From contig NZ_JAINDZ010000013.1 of assembly GCF_019802345.1 (NCBI RefSeq), positions 59,705 through 123,704 on the forward strand: a DNA stretch of 64,000 nt. The letters are read 5' to 3'. Below, piece by piece: positions 1 to 9,136 of this stretch. Both the position numbers and the translations under genes were made by a program. The first letter of the stretch is position 1. The number at the start of each line of letters is the position of its first letter. Below the pieces are notes generated by a model. The model saw nothing but the letters and a program-made list of their open reading frames with translations. It had not been told where the DNA came from and made no database searches. The stretch is from Methylosinus sp. Sm6 (lineage in GTDB: Bacteria > Pseudomonadota > Alphaproteobacteria > Rhizobiales > Beijerinckiaceae).

Positions 1-1033
1 CGCCCTTCGGCGCCCCGTCGAGATGAGGCAGCAGAAAGAAAACCAGCGCCTGCGTGATCGGATAGCCGTAGAGGTAGAGGCCGTAGGAGAGATCGGCCTT
101 CAGCAGGCGGTCGAACCAGGGAAAGCGAAGCATTCCGACATAGACGACGCAATAAGCGAGGCAAAGGCCGGCGAGGACATCGCTCGTCTTGGTCGCCATC
201 AGCAGCACATAGAGTCCGCCGAAGAGAATGAACAGGCGCTTGTCGAGCCGCACATGCGCGGCGAGGATCCACAGCGCCACGCCGACGAGGAAGAGATAGA
301 CGAGGAACCAGCCGGCAAAGCGCGTCGTGTCGAGTCGCGTCGGCGCCGGCCAGCCGAAGCTCGCCGTCAGCGCCACGCCTGCCGAGACGGCGAGGAAAAA
401 GGCGAGAAAGCCCTTGCGCGTGAACAACAGCCCGCTCGCGATCAGCGCGCTCAGCACGAGATAGCAATAGAACTCCGGCGGCAGAGTCCACAAATTGCTA
501 TTGACGAGGCCGGGAACCGGATTGTCGGCGAAGACGCCCGGCAGCTCATAGGTCACGAAGCCGAAGATATTGCCGAAATAGCGATAGAATTGCGGATCGC
601 CGAAGTAAGCGCCGAGCGCGCTGGTGGTGACGAGCGGTCCGAGCACGAGCGCGGAGAGCAGCACTTCCGAGGCCAGCGCCGGCGCGATGCGCAAAGCGCG
701 AAATGTGAGGAATTGGCGCGTGTCGCGCGTGCGAAACGCGCTGCCGGCGACGAGAAAGCCGCTCAGCACGAAGAAGGCGCCGACCAGCGAGAACAGCAAC
801 GGCCGCAGCAGCTCGATGATCGACTGGCGCAGGAAAACGGCGTCGCCGCCCTGCAGCAGCATGGCGAGGCTGGCGACGGCGTCGCCCTTGGTCGCCGCGG
901 GCGCGCGCTCTCCGCCGACGGCGAGCACGGACGCGTGGTGAAGCAGGATGACGAGCGACAGCGCATGGCGCACGAAGTGGAAGCCGGGGCCCTTCCCGTC
1001 ATTCTCCCGCAGCGCGGCGTCGAGATTCATCAT
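1..1033 (-). CDS. Acyltransferase-3 (OafA/YrhL-like) membrane protein, 3' end beyond window
   Basis: Probably an integral-membrane O-acyltransferase that decorates a surface polysaccharide. The frame is open from an ATG at 1033 (a second ATG follows at once) to the left edge, giving at least 344 residues, close to the full family length of about 350-400. Near the N-terminus I read FHFVRHALSLVILLHHASVL, which matches the family's first helix with its Arg/His pair; then LFSLVGAFFVLSGFLVAGS, the usual second helix with FFVLSGFL. Near the window edge a helix reads ITQALVFFLLPHLDG. The next gene on the same strand, a Wzy-like protein 83 bases upstream, supports a role in polysaccharide synthesis. 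The substrate cannot be told. The family call is good; the C-terminus is missing only because the window ends. Confidence 0.8.
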   Translation of the reverse strand, partial: MMNLDAALRENDGKGPGFHFVRHALSLVILLHHASVLAVGGERAPAATKGDAVASLAMLLQGGDAVFLRQSIIELLRPLLFSLVGAFFVLSGFLVAGSAFRTRDTRQFLTFRALRIAPALASEVLLSALVLGPLVTTSALGAYFGDPQFYRYFGNIFGFVTYELPGVFADNPVPGLVNSNLWTLPPEFYCYLVLSALIASGLLFTRKGFLAFFLAVSAGVALTASFGWPAPTRLDTTRFAGWFLVYLFLVGVALWILAAHVRLDKRLFILFGGLYVLLMATKTSDVLAGLCLAYCVVYVGMLRFPWFDRLLKADLSYGLYLYGYPITQALVFFLLPHLDGAPKG

Positions 1034-1116
1034 CCGTCCTCTTCGCTGCGCGACGAGCCGGCCGAGGGGCCGCGACGGCAGCGGCCCGATCTTCCTCGCC
1101 ACTCATAAAGAAGCGC

Positions 1117-2364
1117 TTAAGCCGTCTGCGGCCGGCCCTGCGCGATGAAGCGGACGCGCGCCGCCTCGAGCCCCCAGGCAGCCCCCACGAAGATCCAGAA
1201 GAAGCGCCAATGATCGAGGTCGATCTGCAGCCCCTGCAGAAAGAACACCAGCAACGCGGCAGCGACGAGCTGCGCCGGCCTCTGGAACGGCGTGCGCTGC
1301 AGGCTCGCGCGAAACAGCACGCCGAGCGTGAGAATCGCGAGGCCGAAAAAGGCGAAGCCGCCGAGCCAGCCATTGGAGGCGAAGGCGTTCACATAGCTAT
1401 TGTGCGGCTCGACGCCGAAGGTCAGGCGAAAGCGCAGCGGCCCCATGCCGTTCGGCCGCTCGACCAGCATGGGCAGCGAGCGCAGCTGATTGCCGAACCG
1501 CCCGGTCGGGCCTTCGTCGTATTCCTGCGTCGCCGACGCCCGCTTGAAGAAGAATTCGCGCACCGAGGAGTCTCCGGCGAGCGCGCCGGCGACGGCGAGC
1601 GAGACGAGGAGGGTCACCGCCACCGCCGCCGCGCCGATGCGCATCCGCATGCGCCGCGACTCCGCGGTGATCATCGACAGCAGCGTGAGCACGAATACGG
1701 AGACGATCGCCGCGCCCCAGGAGCCGCGCGAGAAGGAGGCGAACAAGGCCGCGCCCGACAGGAGCAGGCCGAGCAGAGTGACCGGCCAGAAGCGCATGCG
1801 GCCGAGCAGCAGCCGTTGCACGAAGAACAGCACGCCCGGCACCATATAGGAGCCGAGCACATTGGGGTCCTTGAACGGCGCCATGGCGCGGCCCTCGAGC
1901 GTCATCGCCTGAGGATCGCCGACGACCTGCGCCCAGGAGCCGACCGCGATCACCGCCGCCAGCATGCAGCTCGCCGCATATCCGCTCATGCACAATTCGA
2001 AGCGCCGCGCGGCGTCCTGCGAGAAGAACAGCATATAGAAGACGCCGGTCATCGAAATGAACAGCGTATGCGTCATGAAGTCGACGGGATCGTGCTCGTT
2101 CCAATAGGGAATGAGCGAGATATAGCCGCCGAGCGTCCACAGGAGGAGCAGCGCCGCGCCGGGCAGCACCGCGCGATGCAGAGTGAAGCCGCCGAGGAAC
2201 CAGACGACCATGGTCGAGAGAATGAGAAAATCATAAGGAGACGGCTCGATGAACACCACCGAGCCGGAACAGGACGTGATCCAGAACAGCGCTTCGAGCA
2301 GCCGCGCATAGTTCAATGTCGGACCGGACGATGGCGCCGCGGCGTCTGTCACCGTTTGCGCCAT
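1117..2364 (-). CDS. O-antigen ligase/polymerase (Wzy_C-like) membrane protein
   Basis: A polytopic membrane protein of about 415 residues with roughly ten hydrophobic segments. It has the marks of the O-antigen ligase/polymerase superfamily: SFSRGSWGA in the middle, and a long periplasmic loop ending in GVEPHNSYVNAFASNGWLGG, where PHN and the following Gly-rich helix start are family-typical. It would polymerise or ligate lipid-linked sugar repeat units on the periplasmic side. I took the ATG at 2364 (MAQTVTDAA), which puts a short polar tail before the first helix; upstream in-frame sequence is Arg-rich and unlike protein. It is divergent from mgtA and probably co-transcribed with the acyltransferase downstream. 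Whether it is a ligase or a polymerase cannot be decided. Confidence 0.8.
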   Translation of the reverse strand: MAQTVTDAAAPSSGPTLNYARLLEALFWITSCSGSVVFIEPSPYDFLILSTMVVWFLGGFTLHRAVLPGAALLLLWTLGGYISLIPYWNEHDPVDFMTHTLFISMTGVFYMLFFSQDAARRFELCMSGYAASCMLAAVIAVGSWAQVVGDPQAMTLEGRAMAPFKDPNVLGSYMVPGVLFFVQRLLLGRMRFWPVTLLGLLLSGAALFASFSRGSWGAAIVSVFVLTLLSMITAESRRMRMRIGAAAVAVTLLVSLAVAGALAGDSSVREFFFKRASATQEYDEGPTGRFGNQLRSLPMLVERPNGMGPLRFRLTFGVEPHNSYVNAFASNGWLGGFAFFGLAILTLGVLFRASLQRTPFQRPAQLVAAALLVFFLQGLQIDLDHWRFFWIFVGAAWGLEAARVRFIAQGRPQTA

Positions 2365-2513
2365 GTCGAGTTCCGCTGTGCCGCCGCGCCCCCGGGCGCG
2401 ACAGGATCGGGATGAGCGATGAAGACGGCGTCTTTGCGATTTGGTAGCCTCGCTATAGTTAAGAAAGCGTGATCTCGGCTTGGCGTAACGCGCCCTCACC
2501 CGGAGCCGCTCCC

Positions 2514-5123
2514 ATGAATCGGCAATTCGCCGCTATGCGCCTCCCGACCGGACGACGGCGCGACGACGCGCTGCTGCGCGCCGCCGAAACATCGAGCGAG
2601 GAGCTGCTGGCGCGGCTGCGAACGACTCGCAACGGCCTTTCCGCGCGCGAGGCGGCGCTGCGGCTGCGTCATGTGGGCCTCAACCGCATCGCCCGCGAAC
2701 GTCGTCCCAATATGTTGCGAGAACTCGCCGGCCGGGCCAAGAATCCGCTCAATGCGCTGCTGCTGTCGCTCGCCCTCGCCTCCTATGCTCTCGGCGATGT
2801 GCGCGCGGCGATCGTCATCGCCGCAATGGTGGCGCTCAGCGTCGGCCTCGCCTTCGTCCAGGAGCATCGCTCCAACGAGGCCGCCGCGAAGCTGCAAGCC
2901 ATGGTGCGCACCCACGCTTCCGTGCGCCGCCCGGGCGCGCATACGGCGGACGGGTTCGTCGAGGAGCCGGTCGAGCGGCTGGCGCCGGGCGATATTCTGC
3001 GGCTTTCCGCCGGCGACATGATTCCCGCCGATCTCAGGCTCATCGACGCCAAGGATCTGTTCGTCAATCAATCGGCGCTGACCGGCGAATCCATGCCGGT
3101 CGAGAAGACCGCGCAGCCCGCGCCTGCGCGCGATCCGTTCGAGGCGAAAAATCTCGCGCTGATGGGCGCGAATGTCGTCAGCGGCTATGCGACGGCGGTC
3201 GTCGTCGAGACGGGACGGCGCACCTTGTTCGGCGCCATGGCCGACGAGATCGCCGGGCCGCGCGTCGAGACGAGCTTCGATCGCGGCGTCACGCGCTTCA
3301 CTTTGCTGATGATCGCCTTCATGACGGTGATGGCGCCCGCCGTCTTCGTCATCAATGGGGCCACCAAGGGCGATTGGCTGCAGGCGATGCTGTTCGCCGT
3401 CTCGGTCGCCGTGGGCCTCACGCCCGAAATGCTGCCGATGATCGTCACCGTCAATCTCGCCAAGGGCGCGATCGCCATCTCGCGCAAGAAGGTGATCGTG
3501 AAGCGGCTGAACGCCATTCAGAACTTCGGCGCGATGGACGTGCTGTGCACCGACAAGACCGGCACGCTGACGCAGGACCGCATCATATTGAAGCGCTGCC
3601 TCGACATATTCGGCGAGGATTCGGCCCGCGTGCTCGAGCTCGCCTTTCTCAACAGTCATTTTCAATCGGGGCTGAAAAATCTGCTCGATCGCGCCGTGCT
3701 CGAGCATCACGAGCTCGCTCACGCGCTGCGGCCCGATCATGCATTCGAGAAGATCGACGAAATCCCCTTCGACTTCGAGCGTCGTCGCCTCTCCGTGGTG
3801 GTGCGGCGCGACGACGGACCGCATCTTTTGATATGCAAAGGCGCCGTCGAGGAGCTGTTCGCCGCCTCCAGCCGTTACGAGACCGAGAGCGGCTGCGGGG
3901 CTCTCGACGCCGCGCATCTCGACGCCGCGCGGCGCGAGACCGACGAGCTGAACGGCGACGGCTTCCGCGTCGTCGCCGTCGCCTATAAGGAGCTGCCGCA
4001 GGAGCAGGCCGTCTTCTCGACCGCGGACGAGCGCGAGCTCATTCTCGTCGGCTATATCGCCTTTCTCGATCCGCCCAAGGACAGCGCCGCCGGCGCCATC
4101 GCGGCTCTCGCCGGAGCCGGCGTCGCGGTGAAGATATTGACCGGCGACAATGACGCGGTCACCCGCAAGGTATGCAAGGATGTCGGCCTCGCCGTCGATC
4201 GCGTCGCGCTCGGCGCCGAAGTCGAGCAGGCGAGCGACGCGGAGCTCGACGCGCTCGCGGAGAAGACCGTTGTTTTCGCCAAGCTGTCGCCGCCGCAGAA
4301 AGCGCGCGTCATCGACGCGCTGCATCGCGGCGGCCATGTCGTCGGCTATCTCGGCGACGGCATCAACGACGGGCCCGCGCTGAAGGCGGCCGATGTCGGC
4401 ATTTCCGTCGACACGGCGGTCGACATCGCCAAGGAATCGGCCGACATCATCCTGCTCGAGAAGAGCCTGTCCGTGCTCGGCGACGGCGTGCTCGAGGGCC
4501 GCAAGGTGTTCGCCAACATCGTCAAATATATCAAGATGGGCGCGAGCTCGAACTTCGGCAACATGTTCAGCGTGCTCGGCGCCAGCGCCTTCCTCCCCTT
4601 CCTGCCGATGACGCCGATCCAGGTGCTCACCAATAATCTGCTCTACGACATCTCGCAATCGGCGATCCCGACCGACACGGTCGATGCGGAATATCTCGCC
4701 GCGCCGCGTCGGTGGGACATCGACAATATCGCCAAATTCGTTCTCTGCATCGGGCCGATCAGCTCGATCTTCGATTACGCGACCTTCGGGCTCATGATCT
4801 TCGCGTTCGGCGCGCTCGCCGATCCCGCTCTGTTCCAGACCGGATGGTTCGTCGAGTCGCTGTTGACGCAGACGCTCGTCATCCATGTCATCCGCACCGC
4901 GCGCATGCCCTTTCTGCAGAGCCGGGCGAGCGACGCCCTGATGCTGACGACTCTCGTCGTCTGCCTCGTCGGCGCGTCGCTGCCCTTCACGCCCATTGCC
5001 GGCGTGTTCGGCTTCACGCCGCTGCCGCCGCTCTACTGGCCGGCGATCTTCGGCTTTCTATTCTGCTACGCCATGCTCGCGCAGCTCGCCAAGAGCTGGT
5101 TTGCACGGCGTTGGGGAATGTAG
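2514..5123 (+). CDS. mgtA: Magnesium-translocating P-type ATPase (MgtA/MgtB family)
   Basis: A P3B-type ATPase of 869 residues, expected to import Mg2+ across the inner membrane. The phosphorylation motif DKTGTLT has its Asp at about residue 347. The stretch before it, VTVNLAKGAIAISRKKVIVK and then RLNAIQNFGAMDVL, is diagnostic for MgtA/MgtB rather than heavy-metal or K+ pumps. The TGES actuator motif, the TGDN and GDGINDGPAL hinge motifs and about ten membrane helices (a hairpin before residue 130, a pair around the ion site, six at the C-terminus) are present. An upstream GTG at 2469 is possible, but the ATG at 2514 follows a GGAG about eight bases before it. I did not recognise an Mg2+-sensing leader in the short upstream gap. 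A FUSC-like gene follows after 32 bases. Confidence 0.92.
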   Translation: MNRQFAAMRLPTGRRRDDALLRAAETSSEELLARLRTTRNGLSAREAALRLRHVGLNRIARERRPNMLRELAGRAKNPLNALLLSLALASYALGDVRAAIVIAAMVALSVGLAFVQEHRSNEAAAKLQAMVRTHASVRRPGAHTADGFVEEPVERLAPGDILRLSAGDMIPADLRLIDAKDLFVNQSALTGESMPVEKTAQPAPARDPFEAKNLALMGANVVSGYATAVVVETGRRTLFGAMADEIAGPRVETSFDRGVTRFTLLMIAFMTVMAPAVFVINGATKGDWLQAMLFAVSVAVGLTPEMLPMIVTVNLAKGAIAISRKKVIVKRLNAIQNFGAMDVLCTDKTGTLTQDRIILKRCLDIFGEDSARVLELAFLNSHFQSGLKNLLDRAVLEHHELAHALRPDHAFEKIDEIPFDFERRRLSVVVRRDDGPHLLICKGAVEELFAASSRYETESGCGALDAAHLDAARRETDELNGDGFRVVAVAYKELPQEQAVFSTADERELILVGYIAFLDPPKDSAAGAIAALAGAGVAVKILTGDNDAVTRKVCKDVGLAVDRVALGAEVEQASDAELDALAEKTVVFAKLSPPQKARVIDALHRGGHVVGYLGDGINDGPALKAADVGISVDTAVDIAKESADIILLEKSLSVLGDGVLEGRKVFANIVKYIKMGASSNFGNMFSVLGASAFLPFLPMTPIQVLTNNLLYDISQSAIPTDTVDAEYLAAPRRWDIDNIAKFVLCIGPISSIFDYATFGLMIFAFGALADPALFQTGWFVESLLTQTLVIHVIRTARMPFLQSRASDALMLTTLVVCLVGASLPFTPIAGVFGFTPLPPLYWPAIFGFLFCYAMLAQLAKSWFARRWGM

Positions 5124-5155
5124 CGCGGAGATCCGACCGCGATCGAGGACGACTC

Positions 5156-6238
5156 ATGAAACGCATCGCAGCGGCGCGCCGCGCCTTCTCGACCCGCCAT
5201 GTGCAATGGGCGCTCGGCTCGCGCATCACCGTCGCCGCGGTGACGACGCTGATCGTCGGCCATCTGCTCGGCACGCCGATGGTGCTCTGGGCCGTGCTGA
5301 CCGCGGTCATCTTGACGCAGATGAGCGTCGGCCGCTCGGTCAAGGCGACGATCGACTATGCGCTCGGCACGGTCGGCGGCGCGATCTATGCCGGACTCGT
5401 CTCCGCCCTGCTGCCTCCTCACGGCGAAGCGGCGCTCGTCGCCTCGCTCGCGCTCGGCATTGCCCCGCTGGCGATGCTCGCCGCCTTCAGCCCGCGCTTC
5501 TCGGTCGCGCCCTCGACTGGCGTCCTTGTCGTGCTGGCGCCGACGCTCACTCATGCGACGGCTTTCCATTCGGCCTATGATCGCGTGCTCGAGGTCGCGC
5601 TCGGCGGCGCCGTCGCGCTGGTCGTCTCCCATCTCGTCTTCCCGGCGCGCGCGCGTGTGCTGGCGCGTCAGGCCGCCGCCGACATGCTCGACACCATCGC
5701 CGAAACGCTGCCGCCGCTGTTCGCCGGCCTGAGGGATGGACAAGAATCCGAGACGATCCGCGCGCTGCAACGCGGCGTCGGCGCCGCTTTTTCTCGCGTC
5801 GATCGGATCGAGCAGGAGGCGCGGCACGAGCGCATCGCCATTCTGCGCGCCGAGCCCGACCTCGCGCCGCTGCTGCAGGCGCTGCTGCGCATGCGCCATG
5901 ATCTCGTGATGATCGGACGCGCCGCGCTCTCGCCCCTGCCGCCCGAATTCGGCGAGCGTCTCGGCCCCGCGCTCGATGCGATCGCGCTGCGCGCGGGAGA
6001 ACGGGCGCGCGACCTGGCCCGCGCGCTCCGAACGAATCGCGCCGTCGACCACAGCGCGCAGCTCGACGCCGCTTTCGACGCCTATGCTCAGGAAATCGCA
6101 TCGCTGCGGCGAGACGGACGTCTGCGCAGCCTTTCGGTCGAGGAGCTGGAGCATGTGTTCGCGCTCGGCTTCGCCTTCGAGCAATGGCGCGAGGACTTCG
6201 CCGAGCTCGCCCGCCGCATCGGCGACGGGCCGCGTTAG
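5156..6238 (+). CDS. FUSC-family (fusaric-acid-resistance-like) inner-membrane protein
   Basis: A 360-residue protein. The N-terminal 165 residues hold about six membrane helices, including VLWAVLTAVILTQMSVGRSV, which resembles the FUSC_2/aromatic-acid-exporter signature (W.vltavi...). A cytoplasmic helical domain of about 190 residues, rich in Arg/Glu and likely coiled, follows. Relatives are thought to take part in efflux of aromatic acids or other toxic compounds, often with a membrane-fusion partner; none is adjacent here. The start follows GAGGA at good spacing. The gene lies 32 bases after mgtA on the same strand, so co-transcription is plausible, though a link to Mg2+ is not obvious. 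Family call is fair, substrate unknown. Confidence 0.72.
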   Translation: MKRIAAARRAFSTRHVQWALGSRITVAAVTTLIVGHLLGTPMVLWAVLTAVILTQMSVGRSVKATIDYALGTVGGAIYAGLVSALLPPHGEAALVASLALGIAPLAMLAAFSPRFSVAPSTGVLVVLAPTLTHATAFHSAYDRVLEVALGGAVALVVSHLVFPARARVLARQAAADMLDTIAETLPPLFAGLRDGQESETIRALQRGVGAAFSRVDRIEQEARHERIAILRAEPDLAPLLQALLRMRHDLVMIGRAALSPLPPEFGERLGPALDAIALRAGERARDLARALRTNRAVDHSAQLDAAFDAYAQEIASLRRDGRLRSLSVEELEHVFALGFAFEQWREDFAELARRIGDGPR

Positions 6239-6308
6239 CAAAGCGTTAAGGTTAACGATTTATTGCTCGACCTCGACTATTTTCGCGAGACCGAGGAGCA
6301 GCGGCGCC

Positions 6309-7139
6309 ATGTCCTTTTCGAAACTCGACGCGCGGCCGACGGCGACGGCTCTCGCCATATGCGCGCTCCTCGCGCTCGGCGGCTGCGGCAAGCTCGGCGA
6401 CGTCACCGGATCGCTCGGCCCGCAGCGGCAGACGGAGCTGCCGCGCGACGACGCGGAGCTGCGGCGCTTCGCCGAAGAATGGGGCCGTCGTTTCGACTCC
6501 GACCCGAAGAACAAGCGCGTCGCCACCACCTATGCACGCGCCTTGACGCGGCTCGAGCGCCACGCTCAGGCCGTCGCCGTGCTGCAGGGTCTCGCCATCC
6601 GCTATCCCGAGCAGATGGACGTGCTCGCCGCCTATGGCAAGGCGCTGGCCGACGCCGGCCGCCTTCAGGAAGCCGCCGATGTACTGGCGCGCGCGCATAC
6701 GCCCGAACGGCCCGATTGGTCGGTGCTCTCGGCGCAAGGCTCGATCGCCGATCAGCTCGGCCATCACGAAGAAGCGCGCGACTTTTATCAGACGGCCTTG
6801 AAGATCAGGCCCAACGAACCGAGCGTGTTGTCCAATCTCGGCCTCTCCTACCCTCTCTCGAAGCGGCTACCGCTTGCCGAAGAGACATTGCTGACGGCCG
6901 CCGCGCAGCCGGCCGCCGATATTCGCGTGCGGCAGAACCTCGCTCTGGTGCTGGCTCTCGAGGGCAAGTTCGAGGAGGCCGAAAGCTGGTCGCGCCACGA
7001 TCTCTCGCCGATCGACGCCGCCGCCAATGTCGCGTCGATCCGGCAGATGATCGCGCAGTCCAACAGCTGGCGCGAGATTCAGAACTATGGCGCGCGCGGC
7101 GCGAAGGCGTCTGCGCCGCGCGCGGCTCACCAGCTCTGA
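6309..7139 (+). CDS. tadD: TadD-like TPR lipoprotein of the Flp pilus system
   Basis: A 276-residue protein starting at an ATG after GAGGAG. The N-terminus has a short hydrophobic signal ending in LALGGC, a lipobox, so it is probably an outer-membrane-facing lipoprotein. The rest is tetratricopeptide-like helices (for example LAAYGKALADAGRLQEAADV, then a repeat around GHHEEARDFYQTALKIRPNEPSVLSNLG), about four repeats. TadD proteins are outer-membrane lipoproteins thought to help assemble the secretin. Its position, convergent with and overlapping tadC by 13 bases at the end of the tad operon, supports this. It is on the opposite strand from the rest of the pilus operon, so it is transcribed separately. 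Confidence 0.85.
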   Translation: MSFSKLDARPTATALAICALLALGGCGKLGDVTGSLGPQRQTELPRDDAELRRFAEEWGRRFDSDPKNKRVATTYARALTRLERHAQAVAVLQGLAIRYPEQMDVLAAYGKALADAGRLQEAADVLARAHTPERPDWSVLSAQGSIADQLGHHEEARDFYQTALKIRPNEPSVLSNLGLSYPLSKRLPLAEETLLTAAAQPAADIRVRQNLALVLALEGKFEEAESWSRHDLSPIDAAANVASIRQMIAQSNSWREIQNYGARGAKASAPRAAHQL

Positions 7140-8116
7140 GCCATCACCTGAATGATGGCCGGCGCCATCACCACCACCATCAGCACCGGCAGAAAGAACA
7201 CGATCATCGGGACGGTGAGCTTGGGCGGCAGCGCCGCCGCCTTGCGCTCCGCCTCGGCCATGCGCATGTCGCGGCTCTCCTGCGCCGTCACGCGCAAGGC
7301 GCGGCCGAGCGGCGTTCCATATTTCTCCGCCTGAACGAGGACGGTGCAGATCTGCTTGACGCTATCGAGGCCGGTGCGCAAGGCGAGATTGTGAAAAGCC
7401 GCGCGACGATCGGGCAGATAAGAGAGCTCGGCCGTCGCCAGCGCGAACTCCTCCGCGAGCGGCACGGAGCGCACGCCGATCTCCTTGCCCACCTTGCGGA
7501 AGGCGTGCTCGATCGACATGCCCGATTCGACGCAGATCAACATCAGATCGAGCGCATCCGGAAAGGCGATGCGCATGCTCTGCTGGCGCTTGGCGATCGC
7601 ATTGGTGAGGAACAGCTCCGGCGCCTTGACGCCGAGATAGGCGACGAAGATCACGACGCCGGTCTTGACGAGAAAGGACCAGTCCGAATCGTCGAGCACG
7701 GCAAAATAGAAGATGGCGAACAGCACGAAGCCGATCGGCGCGACGAGACGGAAAAAGAGAAACGCCACCTCCGCCTGCGGGCCGCGATAGCCGGCCGACG
7801 CGAGGCGCATCTTGGCGTCTTCGGTGTTGAGCCATGTCGACAGCGAGAAGCGGTCGACGACGTTCTTCATATAGACCTTGGGCTGTTGCCGCAGTCCTTT
7901 CGGGCCATTGTCATTGGCCTTGGCGTTGGCCGCCGCGCGCTCGCGCGCTCTGATGCGCTCGCGCTCGCTGGCGACGCTCTTCATGCGCTTGGCCAGCCGG
8001 TCGCCGCCCGAGAAGGTGAGCCCGATGGATATCACCATGGCGACGACCGCCGCGGCGACGATCAGGCTGAACATGAACCGCCCGTTGAACGCATATTTGA
8101 CGAAGGTGTCGAACAT
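7127..8116 (-). CDS. tadC: TadC, inner-membrane platform protein of the Flp pilus
   Basis: A 329-residue GspF/TadC-type platform protein. It has an N-terminal helix (FMFSLIVAAAVVAMVISIGL), a pair of helices around residues 120-165, the cytoplasmic T2SSF domain (DALDLMLICVESGMSIEHAF and LRTGLDSVKQICTVLVQAEK), then PPKLTVPMIVFFLPVLMVVV as last helix. With TadB it should form the heteromeric membrane platform on which the CpaF ATPase works. It is the last gene of the minus-strand cpa operon, 34 bases after tadB. Its 3' end overlaps that of the convergent tadD. Confidence 0.9.
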   Translation of the reverse strand: MFDTFVKYAFNGRFMFSLIVAAAVVAMVISIGLTFSGGDRLAKRMKSVASERERIRARERAAANAKANDNGPKGLRQQPKVYMKNVVDRFSLSTWLNTEDAKMRLASAGYRGPQAEVAFLFFRLVAPIGFVLFAIFYFAVLDDSDWSFLVKTGVVIFVAYLGVKAPELFLTNAIAKRQQSMRIAFPDALDLMLICVESGMSIEHAFRKVGKEIGVRSVPLAEEFALATAELSYLPDRRAAFHNLALRTGLDSVKQICTVLVQAEKYGTPLGRALRVTAQESRDMRMAEAERKAAALPPKLTVPMIVFFLPVLMVVVMAPAIIQVMAQSW

Positions 8117-8150
8117 GTCTTCGCTCGTTTTACACTATGGCGTTCTGCGC

Positions 8151-9122
8151 TCAGATCTCGAAGTCGATCATGTTCTTCATGATGAACACGCCGACCACCA
8201 TCCACAGCAGGCTCCCGGCAATGATCACATTGCCGACCGTCGTGTTGAACAGCACCGCCATATAGGGCTTGTTGGTGAACCAGACGGCGAGCCCGACGAG
8301 AAACGGCAGGCTGCCGATGATGCCGGCCGAGGCCTTGGCCTCCGCCGACATGGCTCTGACCTTCGCCTTCATTTTCTTGCGCTCGCGCAGAACGCCGGCG
8401 AGATTGCTCAGCGCTTCGGACAGATTGCCGCCCGACTTTTCCTGCAGGCTGATGACGATCGAGAAGAACGACGCTTCGGCCACCGGCATGCGCTCGGCGA
8501 ATCGCTCCGTCGCCTCGCCGATCGAAAGGCCGATCGTCTGAGACTCGACGATCTGGCGAAATTCGCTGCGCACCGGCTCTTCGGCCTCGCTGGCGATCAT
8601 GCGGAAGCAGTCGCCGACCGGCAGGCCCGCCTTGATGCCGCGAATGATGATATCCACCGCGCCGGGAAAGGCCTCGATGAATTTGGCGACGCGCCGGCTC
8701 GCCAGAAAGCTCAGCGTCCAATGCGGAAGGCCGACGCCGACGACGAGGCCGACGCCGAGCGCGAGCAGAGGATCCTGATTGAAGACGAAGGACACGAAGG
8801 CCGCGACGAGACCGACCATTCCGGCGCCGATGATGAACAAGGTCTGCGACACGGAGAGGCCCGCTCGGGCGATGCGTTGCTCCAGCGTGACCGTCTTGGC
8901 TTTGGCCTCGACGTCCTTGAGGCTGTCTTGAATCATTTTCCGGCGCTTGGCCGGATCGGCGCCGCGGCCCTCGCGCCGCCGCTCGCCCGAGGCCATCAGC
9001 GCCGCCTGGCGCTTCTGCGCCTTGATGTCGCCCGAGAGATAAGGATAGACGACCGAATACATGACGCCGCCGACCGCGAGCGTGACGAGCGTGGCGCCGA
9101 TGAGGAGAGGTTGCCGATCCAC
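8151..9122 (-). CDS. tadB: TadB, inner-membrane platform protein of the Flp pilus
   Basis: A T2SSF-domain protein of 323 residues, paired with TadC as the pilus platform. I placed the start at a GTG at 9122 (VDRQPLLIGATLVTLAVGGV), which follows AGAAAGGG by six bases and lies 15 bases after the cpaF stop; the frame stays open upstream but only as antisense-like sequence inside cpaF. Features: an N-terminal helix, a basic linker, a helix pair around residues 110-155, the domain VDIIIRGIKAGLPVGDCFRM ... SIGEATERFAERMPVAEASF, and two C-terminal helices. Length and order match TadB of alphaproteobacteria. Confidence 0.9.
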   Translation of the reverse strand: MDRQPLLIGATLVTLAVGGVMYSVVYPYLSGDIKAQKRQAALMASGERRREGRGADPAKRRKMIQDSLKDVEAKAKTVTLEQRIARAGLSVSQTLFIIGAGMVGLVAAFVSFVFNQDPLLALGVGLVVGVGLPHWTLSFLASRRVAKFIEAFPGAVDIIIRGIKAGLPVGDCFRMIASEAEEPVRSEFRQIVESQTIGLSIGEATERFAERMPVAEASFFSIVISLQEKSGGNLSEALSNLAGVLRERKKMKAKVRAMSAEAKASAGIIGSLPFLVGLAVWFTNKPYMAVLFNTTVGNVIIAGSLLWMVVGVFIMKNMIDFEI

Positions 9123-9136
9123 GCGATGCCCTTTCT